A stretch of 64,000 nucleotides of DNA from contig CAWUHX010000006.1 of NCBI GenBank assembly GCA_963922205.1, positions 1,781,139-1,845,138 on the forward strand. Reading direction: 5' to 3'. The position numbers and the translations under genes were made by a program. A model generated the notes under the pieces. That model was not told where the DNA came from. It did not search any database and worked only from the letters and a program-made list of their open reading frames with translations. Source of the stretch: Romanomermis culicivorax (taxonomy: Eukaryota; Nematoda; Enoplea; Mermithida; Mermithidae). Below, in pieces: positions 34,650 through 47,462 of this stretch. Each line of letters begins with the position of its first letter. Within the stretch, counting starts at the first letter, position 1.

Positions 34650-36120
34650 GACTGAAATTTTTTTCCGCTGTTGAAAAATTCATAATCTGGTGTCCTGATA
34701 GAATAATATTGTCGAAAGATTCCGTCTGACTTAGAAATTAACGAGCGTCGGTCTTAATTTGGCAGCTCTTGAAAGCAGAATGGGTTGTGAAAAAAGTGAC
34801 TATACCAAATAATAATATGCCGCCGAATCATAAGTTGAATTCCCCAATCTACTAGCATTCGCAGTTCTTCTCTTGTTGCATTTCTTGCAATGCTGAGAAT
34901 ATTTGATGCATGTTCTACGTAAAATCAATTAAAATTGTGTTTATAGTCAGTAAGCAAATAGTACTTTATATAAGTAAATTTCAATTTCTTTCCCATCCTT
35001 CGTGATCCCCAGAAAAGCTTAGAAATCATATTTCATTCAGGCTAATTCTTTTAATATCTGACTGTTGTTTGGCAGATTTGAGATTATATGTTTTTGTTGT
35101 TGTAATAATAATATTTTAATCACACGGTTTTTCTCTGACATATTTTTTGGTACAAAACGCCAGTCAATATTTTTGAAGCGGAAAACGGAAGAGTTTATGA
35201 TAAAACACAGTGTTTATCAAAATTGATGATGATCTGAAAAATTACAAAGTTGCAAATTGGAGACATATGTATGCTAATTCATATATGGGCAAAAGCTACA
35301 TGTCTAGCCCATAGAGCTCAATACAGCTGCGCAATACCCCGATTAGAAATATTAAATTAAGGTGATTTGTTTCTGTGATCTGTTTCCTCGCTAGTTTGAG
35401 CACAAAGCTGTCAGGAAACATTTCAACTTTTCTCTTAAAAGGCGATTTGAAGATTGGTTGATCAAAATAAGCCGAATTCGGGCCCTACAATATCATTTCA
35501 CGTCACTTGTGATACATACGATCATAAATATTTGTTTGAATTGTACATTTAATTATGAATCTGTAGGGAAAATGCGTAATCCCCCTCAATCGCGTTCGCA
35601 TCGTGTTTACAGAACCGTATGTTCATAAAATATAGAAAGCCCAACAGTCTATGAATGAACGATATATGACACGTAATTTAAAATAAGAGGAGGTTGGATG
35701 GCTACTGTTTTGAATAACTGACGAGACGACCATTTGTGGATTTTGTATAAAAAATCCTCAATCCGGAAAACTTGATTATTCGAGAGAGTAAAGTTTATTC
35801 TATTGAAAATCACTTTTCCGCTTCAAGTCGAAAATCTTTGATAGCCTAGCCACCAAACTAGATGTAATTTATATTTGCTCTGCTCCACTACAAAATCACT
35901 TGAAACGTAACAGTTCATTAATCATCTTTGTTTTTTGATGTTCGACATTTTTGCGTATTGTGCGGTTACAGTAAACCTGAAACTAGATTTTTTCAACGTT
36001 AAAACTTTATTTATTGATATTACTTATCTCACACAGTTGGAAAATTTGACCAATTTTCCTAGAGAAGAGGAACTTTTCGATTGTATTTTTTCTTGCGATT
36101 TTATATTAAACCTCTTACTT
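34650..36120. other. Intergenic DNA, nothing recognised
   Basis: AT-rich, with no repeat family seen and no supported gene. A 64-codon open frame ends at 36129 immediately before the MTSS1 start region. I judge it chance. Confidence 0.4.
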
Positions 36121-36166
36121 TCTTTCTAGGAAAAGAATTATCGGACAACTTTAGTAATTCAATTTA

Positions 36167-39100
36167 ATGGATTGTACATTGGAGAAAGAATGTAGCGCTT
36201 TGGGTGGCCTTTTCCAGAGTATAATCAACGATTTGAAGGTAAAGCACATTAAAGTTTAATTTGCATAAATTTTATGGCCAGATTGCTTTGCTTTTTGCAC
36301 AGTTCACTACTTTCTTATCTTTGGTAAACAGGAAAAAGACAATAATAAATTTTTAATGTTTATTTAATTTACCCCCGGCCTCGCCCACCACAGATGCTTT
36401 TTTGGCAGGCCTCGTAAAGAGAAAGGAATCAAAATAATGTATATACATAAATAGAACAGCTGTTAATAAGGGCAAAACGCTAGCGAAAATAACACTAAAT
36501 TAGATATAGGATTTCGCGGGATCTACTGAAGGCTAAACACGAGGAGCAGCCTTTTTTGCGCCCCTCATTTTTGGGATGAAAATCGATATATGAACGTACA
36601 TCTTGTTAAGTAGCGCAAATAAGGGAAAGTGTATAGAATGTTTCTAGTGAAGATTCAAGACTGATTTGTCATTCTTTCAATTTCCAATTAGTTTTATCTT
36701 CTTTTATTATTTCGGTTTCATCTCATCGGACTAATTTGAATCGTCATTTTTCTTTCTTTGTCGAGATTTTTTTGCGCCACAGTACAATAACAAATTAATT
36801 GATCTAAATTTGACCAAAATTACTTCATTTTTAGTAATTTTAGTTTTAATCAGTGATCTTGAAAAAAGACTTTCGGGAAGGCTGGTCATCTTGATTGAAC
36901 TCTCAGAAAATCGGAATCATCAGAGTGAAAAGCCTTACTGAAGAAGAATAATTTGAAAATAGAATCGCCGGAAAATCGAATAAATATAAATTCATGCAAA
37001 TTTTACTCACTTGATTGGTAACATTCTCGAATTATCTAATCATCAATAATTAATTTTAGAATTTAATCAAAGCCTACTGAAAAAAAAGTTCGGTATGGAA
37101 GGAATATGGATTCCAGTTTTTTGATTTAAGTTCTCATTTTCTTGCGATTTTTGCAGATGATGCTAATCATAAATTAACAGATGTTGTTTGGAGTATTGCA
37201 GAAGCTTGAAAAACTTCGCATAGTACTTTTTTATGTTTTTCATCAAACTTTTAGTACACTCAAAGGAATTATAAGTTTTTGATCTCTTCTCTTATCGACA
37301 TTTTCCAAGTTTTGGTTCTAAAAATGCGCAAACTTTCCATTGCCATTTCCATCCTCGGGCGTTTTCCAAAGTGCATATCTTGTAAAACATCAAAAATATA
37401 TAACGTTGGTTCAGAAACCCCTGATCTATGCCTACCAGTACTTATGCAGAATATGACCATTTTTGTATTGATTGTACTGTAGACTCAATGTTTTAGTATA
37501 CCTACAGTACAATGTACAATGTACCTACGTTAAATATTTACTATCGTGTCTCTAGACGTAAAAATTGTTGTATCTATAGTGTTGAGAGTGGTCGTGTGTT
37601 AACGTAATGGACATGAAAAAGCCCCGGTTGGCACACGATAGGGTCAGCGTGCTCGGCAAATAAACTCTCAAAGTAATTTCATCTTTCTAACAAAAGAAAA
37701 TGGACAGATGCATGTGATATAATTATTTTTAGCCCATTCATGACGATATACACAATCTGGGGAATGACAATATTTCAATTAGAAAAATGCAAGAAAATAA
37801 ATGCATGAACTTTGATCTGCCTGAAATTGCCTGTCAAAAGTTGAAATATTTCTTTTTTCCCTAGAATGCGCATCCTGTTTGGGACGATTTTGCGCAAAAG
37901 GCGACGAAGTTGCACGTACAATTGAAGTAAAGATGTGTTATTAATTGTTGAGAAAACATGCATTGAAAGTATGTGTAGCAAGCGTGGGGATGAGTTCTCA
38001 AATTTTGAATTCTGGTAATTCTGTCAAAAATAGAGCTCAATGACATTTAGGAATAGAATTCTAAGTTTTTGAACAAAAAATTGCAAATAATGAAACGTAA
38101 ATAATGAAATTTTAGAACTTTCTCTAGGAGACGATTTATAATTTTTGAGAATGTCGTCGGAAAGATGAATTCGCATAAAGTTTCTATAAATTTTCAAGCG
38201 ATGATTCCTTGAGACATTATAGAGAGCTTTAATATCATTTCGAATAAATTCTAAATTCCGAATTTTTCACTTCTAATGATTTTTGGATACGGAGATCTGA
38301 AAGCCATGTGTTATTATATTGTCGGAAGAAATGTTTCAAAAGACCTCTATTCTGGATTCAGAAAAATTCCATATGAAAGAAAAAAATTTTACTGCATTTT
38401 TGGAAGTTGTATGCACATATTACATATGTCCTTTAAAAATTCTGCTCAAAGCATTAAATGCAGTCTCGTAAGTAGTGATCTCAGAAGTGTCAGAATGTTA
38501 GTTCTCAATCAAGTTTCCTGAATACAGTTACTGCTGCGAAGAATAATGCCGAATTTCTATCTTACTTTGAATGACCATAATATTAGAATTTAGAGCTACT
38601 TACTCCTATGTAATTTCAAAAATTTACATTAATCGATTGTGCGCAAGGTTGAAAAATGTGTTTTCACAGAATTCACTGAAATGTTCGATCAACGTAATAG
38701 AAAAGCAGGAAAATCAAAACACCAAATTTTCTTGATTACTGGAAAAATGAATGAAATATTTTTAGATTCTGGTGACCAGTCCAGAGAGTTGAACCTGATA
38801 GCTACAAAGTGACAAAAGTGCTTTAGTCAGGAATCGAAACTACTGAATGCTGTTTTGGATAAAAATTAGTTTTTCCTTACACGCAGGATCACAATTTCAA
38901 CGTTGAACCTATTTCTCGACGCCCTTCAAAAAATTGCCGACATGGCCACGGCAGCCAAAGGCGCCACGCGGGATATCGGTACGGCGTTGACCAGGATATG
39001 TATGCGTCATAGGTCTGTAGAAAATCGTTTGAAAACCTTATGCAGGTATTGTTTTTCTTGGATTCTACTTCCCGCGTATTTTATTTTTTTATTTCGCTTT

Positions 39101-42100
39101 TAGCGCGCTTATCGATTGTCTAGTTCAACCGTTGGCCAGTCGGATCGATGATTGGCATAAAACGGCCGTTCAAATGGATAAAGATCATGTCAAAGGTTGG
39201 TGATTTCGGAATGTGGAAAATTCTTCGTTCATGATTTTTAGGTAGATATCGATAAGAGATATCGATTTATTACTAATTCATGCGGTACATATCGATTTAT
39301 TCGGTAGATATCGATTTATTAATGCAAATTTTTTATGTGTTATTTAGCTAAAAATTCCTATAAAATGTAAGAAATGCTCATACAAAACGTCACTAGAACA
39401 TTTTAGTGCAGAGGATTTGAAGCATTACAGTTTTTTATTCTCACCCAGAATTGAAACGTCCTTCCAGCAATTCTGAAAAAATCTTTTTCCTCCTTCATTA
39501 TTTTGTGCCGTGTGTTATTTTCTATTTCAACATTATTTATTTGCGCTATATTTGGCAGTCACCTTCAGTCACGCGACTCATTAAACGGAAATTATTGTCA
39601 TGTAAGGGGGTTAATGCGCCAATAATTAGATTCTGCGGGGAACCCGTAATTTTAATGTTTTAATGTCACGGGAATGATAAACGAAACGGGTTCATTAAAA
39701 ATTCATTACTCCTTTTTCCAGAATACAAGAGATGTAAACACGAAATTAAGAAACGAACGCGCGACACTAATCAACTGCAGAAAAAATTACGCCGCGGTCA
39801 AACAGGCGTTCAACGTATGCTAGAGTCGGCTAGTCAAGAGGTCAATGACCGTTATATGAGTTTGTTGGACACTGAAAAAGCGGCCGCTCGTCAAGCTATG
39901 ATCGAGCAAAGGGCACAATATTGCATGTTCGTTTCGTGGTTTAAACCAGTTATGGTATGACTTTTATAAGAAATTTTTGCGATATTTTTCTCGTTTTCTG
40001 GCACTGGCAAATTCTACTTTTAATAAATTTCGGAAGGAATGAGTGTTTCGCAGACGTTTCATAATATTTTGGTGGAAGACTTTAAAATTGGCAAAAATTC
40101 TGGCGGGAAGCTCTCCATTTTTGCAAAGTTATTCCTGTAGAATCCTGAATATTCCATAAATTCGGTTTTTCGACTATTCTGAAAATTTTTTCATATTCGC
40201 CTTTAAAATCCATAATTGTAATTTTTTGATCAAAAAATCAATAGATTTCATTATTTTTTGACCAGAGATGTGAAACCATTTATCCAAGTGTTGAACTCCA
40301 TAAGGATCGCTTGATTTTTTCGTCGTAACTTGAAAAACGTGTGTAAAATTCCCGACGCTTATCAAAAATAACGCTTCATAATTTAAATTTGAATATCAAT
40401 ATTCTAGATGTCGAAATCAGATCGATTTCGTCATCTTGAATCACTTTTTGAATACAGAAGCAAATGTGAATGTTGAAATAAAGAGGCAACTTAATTTATG
40501 ACGTATGAATTTTGATTATTCGTCAGGAATTTCGCAGTTTTCCAAGTTTGACCCTCATTTTCCAGGTTATGACACAAAACAATCGTTCCTTGCTAGTATG
40601 ATAAAAACACTTCGATATAAGTCTGTCATATCGTTTATTTCGGATCAAAGTTTTCCAATTTTCGTTGAGCACATTTATTCCTTCTTTTTTTGTTCATAAT
40701 TTCTCTACTTTTACTGCAGTATTCTCAAGGCTGTCCATTTCGCCACATTCTTTATAGGAAGGTGAAACGGCGTTGATTGGCGAAATAAGCCAAATGAATG
40801 AAGTGATGGAATTATTATGCCGACATTCGGGCGACCCTTACACATTACCCGCCTCGTCGGAAGCCGTTATTCTGGACGCCAAAGGTCTAGAAACCACTTG
40901 GCGTTTCCAAAGTCCGCCCAGTAGTCCAGGCGCGAGTACGTCGTCGTCTTTAGGGTCGCGAAAAAGCAGTTTTTGTTCGTTGAATTCCTCGTCGACGATG
41001 GACGAACATGCCTTCAACGAATCGAAAATATCTAACAATAAAAGTCCAGTTATTTCGAAGACTGTTACAGTAAGTTTGGAGGAGAATTCTCTGTCCTTCA
41101 AAACCGAAGCATTGAATTAAGAAAGATTTTTAAAAAATGACGTGCTTTAATATTTGTTTAGACGTACATCTTTTAATTCGGATAGAGCTCAAAATTTAAA
41201 ATTGCGACATCTGTTGTGTAGAAAAAATTAGGCTAAACCGAAATTCCCACTCCAAATTTTGGAGATCGAAAACAATTTTTTTGATTTTTCCTTCCAGCTT
41301 TCTTCCTTTTCCGTCATTTTCTTCATTTATTTTTGGAAATTGATATGTTTTTTTCAAATTGAACTTTTCAGGTTGTATCAAAATTTTCAAAATTCTGACG
41401 GTGAATTTGTGATTCTTATCTAACCAAGATTATTTCAATTCTGATTTTGTATTGTTATTCTAAATTCAGATTGCCAAAATACCGGAAATTCATCACAATA
41501 AGTCGATTCATTTTTATAAGGATCTTTAGAATTTTTTGAGTAAGCCATGAAAATCTGCGATTTTATCTCATAGAAGGAAAATCTGTTAGTGACAGTCGCG
41601 AATTTTATTTCTCATGTTTATAATTCTCATTCAGAGGAGTCTTCTTCAGTAGAATATTCGAAGACAGTTTATTATTCGAAATATGTAAAAAAATTAAAAT
41701 CTGATGGATAAATTCAGTTGAAGACCTCATTTTTTGATTTATACAACATGAACTTATTTTCAGTTGTTAATTAGCTACTTTTTCGATTTTTAGAAAACTA
41801 ACGACGCTGGCAAAGTACGTTATTCAAGTTTAAGTTCTCACGACTCGGGATTCACTTCGCAAGATACGTTGTACGGCCGCCGAAAGTCGCCGTCCACCGC
41901 CGCCTCAGCCATTTACGTACAACCAGTAGGTCATTTTGTATTCTTGTTTTTACTTTGCTGTTTTGTTTAATTCTGCATTTTCTCTCTTTATTTTGCATTT
42001 TTAAATCTTTAAAATTTGAATTTGAAAAATCTAGTTATTTTTACACCGGTTCCTGTTTTTTTACTCTATGAAATACACTTTTATATTTTCATGTACTTTT

Positions 42101-45100
42101 TTTCTGTTTTTCTTATATTCGAGTTTAATATTTGAATTTAAAGCATAAGCGATCATTTTTCTAAACTTTTTTCTATGTTTTTATTTCAGCCTCGTTTTAA
42201 TTCCGACGAAGAAGACGGTTCGACGCCGGCATCATCTACACCATCGCCGTCGCCGAGTGCCGCGACTTGGCCGACGCCCAGTCAACAAGACGACGACAGC
42301 GGCGGCGGAGCGCCAACCGATCAGACGCCGCGGACGACGCTCAATGCGATTTCTAGCGTTTACGCATCGGATTGCGTTACAAGGAGAACGCCGTTGACAC
42401 GGATGACGTTTACGCCCCCGCGACCCACTGCTCTGTTTAAAGTTGGTCGCGCTTTTTGTTTGAGGTTTTTTCTTGAAATGGTTCATTTTATGATTCATAA
42501 ATAATTTCCAATATTGAATTTCGAAAGAAATGATACTAATTTTGCCGTTGAAATCATCGTGAAAGGAATTTCCGTGAATTTTTTTTCTTTTCCTCGAATA
42601 ATGTAACATTCAATACGTCTTCATTCCTGAAAACTTCGATATGAAAAAGGAGCCTCGGAATTTCAAATCATTGGTTTAATAAATGTCAAAAAATTGTGTC
42701 CATGAACCATGGTGGATTTCCGGTACTTATGAATTATGCCCGTTGTAAAATTTTTTCGACTTTTGCGCCGTGTATAATTGACTGCTCAGGCCTAAACTTA
42801 GAGGCTAAAAGTGCGCAAAAAAATTTATGGGAATATAATGCACGAGTACCGGATCTTCTTCGTTGATTCAAAAAGTGCTGCATTCACATTCAGCGTTTTC
42901 TCGACTAAAATAGAAATCAGGATTTCGATCTTTATGCATATTCTGTATTAAATAACATTAATTTTAGGTGTCGGAGTTTCATATGCTATTCATTTCCACT
43001 TTTTATGATTGATTTAACCAAATTTCACAGAACATTCCATGAAACTTCAAACTGTTGAACTCCTAACTTTTTGAAACACTAAAACAATTCGAAAAGCTCT
43101 AAGATTCTAGAAGCCAAAAATTTTGTCGTTTTGTGGGTAAAGTAGAATCTATATGTCTATTTTTGATTACAGTAACATAAATTTCGCAATCATAAATTTA
43201 AGCCTGAAATAGACTGTTGTCTTTTTAGAAAATCGGCGCTCTTTTCATTCTTTTGAAGACTAATCAGTTTTCTTTTCAGAAATCTCCTTACAATAACGAT
43301 CGACTTTTCGACGAGCAATACATAAAAGAAATTAGCGAAGAAGATCCGCAACCGCCGGACAATTATTCGACGTCCAACTATGATCGAAATTCTCAAATTT
43401 ACAGCGACAATACCGTTTCGAAACCTAATATTCCTAATTTTAATCAAACTCTACCTGATCAACAACATAGAATTTTAAGACAAACGACGACGGACGACGT
43501 CGTTTCGTTGGGCCCCGTTTTGAGCATGCGATCTATGCCGCCGCAACAACAACAAAACTCCCTAAACGGACGATTGTCCAGGCGGCCGCTGAGTTTCGTG
43601 GCGCCGGAAAATTTCGACGTCGCTGCACGAGACGATGACGAAGGTAAATTTTCTATGTGTGAAAAATTGTATTCCGATAAGAAATTCTTTTTTTTTAATA
43701 TTTTTTGACGAAAAATTGTGAACGTGTATTTGTCAATTTTCACATTTTTTGATTTTTTAATGAGCACTGTAGTAGTATGGCACTTCCTTATAGCTTACTG
43801 TAGTGAAACAGTTACTAATTTTTGATGTAATTGGATTGAAAAATCGAGCAATTAATTAATGGTCAGAATCTGAAAATTCATAGTTCGTAGGATCTTTCTC
43901 TCTTATTTATCTATGCACTTTTCAAATTATTTTCATTTTGTTATCTATTTCTGATTTTTTCTAGTGCAGTTGTTTAAAAAATCAATATTTTATATATTTT
44001 TGTCATTCTTGGCTCAATTAATTTTGACCAGTTTTCTGTTGGACGTTTCAATTGTATATTTTTACAGTTTTTGTTTTTAAACGATATAATTTTTTGTTTT
44101 TGTTTTCCATTTTATAGTATCTTTTTTTGTGGGATCGTCTGTTTTTTCTGATTTTAAAATTTTTCTCAAAGGTTTTCTATTTATCTTTCAATTTTAATTT
44201 ATTATTCCGTAATCATTCAGTAGCGAAACGGTATGCATATTTCTTCTTTATTTATTTCTATTTTTTCAATGTTACGATTTCAATTTCTATGTCTATCGCA
44301 TACATGTAACGGGTCCCGAGGTTTGTGGACAGGGTGGGCCGGATGACGTTTTTGGGGCCTGTGGTCATTAATTCCCCAAAATTTTGGAGGAGGGGTCTCG
44401 ATTTTTACGCCAAAAAAGTTCGAAAAACGGTTCGAAAAATAGTAAATTTTCTCTAAAAATCCGTAAAAATGTGTCCATGGCGCCAAGCGCCGAGAAAATT
44501 GACATTTTTGACCATTTTTTGTTCAAAAATTAAAATTTTTCATCAAAAATGGACATTTTTCAGTATTTTTCCGACCAAATGTAAAGGGGTCCTTATGACT
44601 ACCATATGACTAGCCATGGGATTGGAAAATGCTAGGGGGTCGCCCAATGGCTTGCCATATGGCTGACGATTTCTGGGGCGGGGGTCCTATAGCACTTCCC
44701 TCCGATTACATGTACGGTCTATCCTCAATATTTTCTTTATATTATTTCGCTAGTTTGCATTTTTTCTTATTTTTCATTTGTTTCTTTAATCATTTCTCTC
44801 TGAAAATTTGCATAATTTTCCAATTTTTGTGATTTCTGTTGAATTTCTTTCAAGCACAATGCTACATTTCTTCGGTTACGTTTCGTTCTTCCTTTGCTTT
44901 GGCCACGTTCTTGTTTACGTCGTGTATTTTTGGATAATTCAATTTTAATTATTTATTTATTACCGTCTCTCCCATCTTTGCTCTGTTTCCGTTTCTTTTT
45001 GCTTTTTCCACAAATTTTCCTATAATTCTATTTCCAAATATATTGAATCGTGTATTGGGTCTGTAAATCCAAATTTGACCGATTTTTACATGCTTATGTG

Positions 45101-47462
45101 TTGCATTGCATGATTTCGACTCTATATATCCAAGATACGCTTATTGGTGATTGTAACGAAAATAGTATAGCTTATCAACAAATCGATCGATACTCCAGAA
45201 TGTCGCGTTCGACCGCCGAAGATTCCAAAACAATTTTCCAAAATCATAACAATAGAGAATGTTCAACTATGGCCTTTTACACACTGCCCAGATTGCCGAA
45301 ATGTGGTGAAAATGGTGTTTGCATTCACGGTCTTGATTCTGGTATTCGTAGTTTTACGGTTTTATTGAATTTCTAGAATTTTTGATTGAGGGTCTGAAAT
45401 GACAAAATTTTCTGGAAAAACGTTTCATTTTATTTTAGCAGTGGAATATAGCGTTAAAATGTAGTTTTTATTAAATTTATCACATTTAGAATTAGTCTAA
45501 GATAAAGCCTTGATTTTCTGAAGAAATTTTTGAAACTTAATTTCAGTGCTTGTTAACATACGAAAATTTAGATTCGTTTTCGCAATATCAAAGTCACGGG
45601 TTCAATTTAATGAACAACGACGACAACAACAGTACGACCTCGATGAATACGATCGTCCGTCGACCGTCGGCCACTGCTGGCGGACGGCCGCCACCGCCGC
45701 CCACACGCCGTGACTCGGCTATAACGTCGGCGACGCCCAACGCGCCGGCGGTCGACGTCGTACGTTCGAATAGCCGTTGCACGACGCCGGGTGAGCTTTT
45801 ATCATTTTTTATTTAAAATTTGACGTCAGCGAGATGATAACGTTAAATATTTTGTCAAACTTTTGACAAGTGGGGTGAAATTTAAGTCTATACTCACTTT
45901 GTTTTTTTCAGGTTTTGGTTTGTGCTTTGTTTTGTCGATTTCGTATTTAGTTTTTTTGTGCTGTTTTTATTTTCGTTAGTTGTATGTGTTATTCTTTCAG
46001 TTTTTGGCAATCTATTTTTCCTTGGTTTTTGTTTATTTTTACTGAGACCCCTTCATGAATAGTGTCTGAGGAAAGAAAAAGCTGCGTCTTAAGACATAAC
46101 CTTCCCATAGTAAAGCTTAACGGGCCTATGATTCATTTTGATTTTCCCGTTTGTTCATTTTCTCAATTTCTTCCTTTGCTCTATCTTTTTTCTGTATTAT
46201 TTCTTGTTGCTAGTTCATTGCTTATCTTTTCTACCTTTTTTTCATTTTTCACGTATTCACAATTTTTATTGATTTCATTTTCGATTTGTTTTGGTTTATT
46301 GACTATCGTTCCAATTTTCTGTTTTTTATTTGTTTGTTTTTTGTTTTTCATTCGTATTGTTGATTTTCTCAAGTTTTGGTATGTTTCCCTTCGAAAATTT
46401 ATTGTCTATTCTCGTTGGCTTTGAAATGACAGATGCAGCGACAACAAAAACTTTAGCCAATTTGATTCACAATTTTCATGGAAATGAGAGGTTTATTCTA
46501 TAGAAAAACGTTAAATTTCTACATGACAATAGGAACGTCGAAATCGTCGAAAGACTACGACGTTTATTAACTTTTGATGTGTATAAAAGTGTGTTTGACA
46601 CATAAGTGTTACTTCCAGAATTTCAAGCGTTTAAACAGGTCATAGGATGAGATTTTCAGCTGTTCTTTACCAATCATAGACGATAAATCTTTATTATTCA
46701 TTACGTAATTCAATAATTTTTCTGTTTGGAACTTACTTTTATGTGACTACTGTATCGAACATTTTGGAATGAATGAAGTATAGCTTGATTTGTTTTTTCT
46801 GTTGATCACTATTACTATTGTTGCTCAATTTTTATGCTGTTTTCATTTTCACGCATGTTTGTTCTTAATATTTGTTTGTTTCTGTGAATTCATTTTAGTT
46901 TTTTTTGTTTGTTCATTTTTTGCATATGATTATCGTCTTTTTATGTTTTGTACTATCTTATCAATGCGCTTTTGTTTATGTTAATGTATTATCGGCTAAC
47001 TTTATGCGCTATTTCGAGCTGGTTAAATTTCGTGTTTCCTCGGTTTGCTTTTACGTTTATTGATTTACTTTGTATTTTTGTTTATTGTTATTTTATTGTT
47101 TGCTCTGTTATATTTCTCGAACCGTTTTTTCATTTTTATTTTTGGTTATTCAACTTCCCATTGTTGAAGTAGATCTGGAGTTAATTTTGTATTTCTCTTT
47201 CATGCACATTTTTTAATCAAGCCGTAAACTTTATATTTTAGTGGACGGTTACGGTCACGTGCCCATCTACGGTACGAGCGTTATAACGCAACAACAAATC
47301 GACATTAGATACAGTAACCAGGCGGCCGGGCGTTCATGCGACGTAGTTAAAATGAGGTGTAATGGTGGCGGCCAGGATGGGAAAGCTTTCATGCAAATTA
47401 GGTCCAGTTTGAGAGTGAAAAATCCAGCCGAAAATCGCAATAGATCTTTGCCAAGGGTTTGA
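36167..47462 (+). CDS. MTSS1: I-BAR (IMD) domain protein, MTSS1/missing-in-metastasis type
   Basis: Binds actin and phosphoinositide membranes through an N-terminal IMD and bends membranes outward (family knowledge). Exons: 36167-36238, 38887-39045, 39104-39195, 39722-39954, 40758-41069, 41794-41925, 42190-42441, 43280-43643, 45135-about 45316, 45547-45790 and 47242-47462. The start MDCTLEKECSALGGLFQSII matches the MTSS1 N terminus. The next IMD exon (about 22 codons, ending two bases into a codon) was not found, so the model is incomplete. Other landmarks are ADMATAAKGATRDIG, ALTRICMRHRS, SSEAVILDAKG with FQSPPSSPG, and SSLSSHDSGFTSQD. A Ser/Pro-rich linker includes GGRPPPPPTRRDS. The C terminus FMQIRSSLRV...NRSLPRV aligns with the WH2 end of MTSS1 but is degenerate. 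The donor of the exon ending near 45316 is weak. Two introns (38.9-47 kb region) are long and T-rich, and one hosts a transposon. Confidence 0.88.
39240..39322 (+). repeat. Degenerate tandem ATATCGATTTATT repeat in MTSS1 intron
   Basis: Three to four copies of GATATCGATTTATT-like units separated by GGTAG or GGTAC. A local tandem duplication with no known role. Confidence 0.7.
44299..44716 (-). mobile_element. B-type hAT-like element inside MTSS1 intron
   Basis: Reverse orientation of the 33980-34398 element, 418 bp. Termini CATACATGTAACGGG and GATTACATGTACG are flanked by GTCTATCG and GTCTATCC (7 of 8 identical). It contains the palindrome GGCGCCAAGCGCC near 44480 and CATATGGCTGACGAT/ACCATATGACTAGCCAT segments. 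It lies between the exons ending 43643 and starting 45135. Confidence 0.8.

Noticed and set aside
44220..44230. Possible 10-base micro-exon in MTSS1 (GTA GCG AAA CG)
   Set aside because: Splice-like ends are present, but the exons ending 43643 and starting 45135 join in phase without it.
46062..46424. 120-codon hydrophobic ORF
   Set aside because: Lies in a T-rich intron of the MTSS1-like gene; composition artefact.
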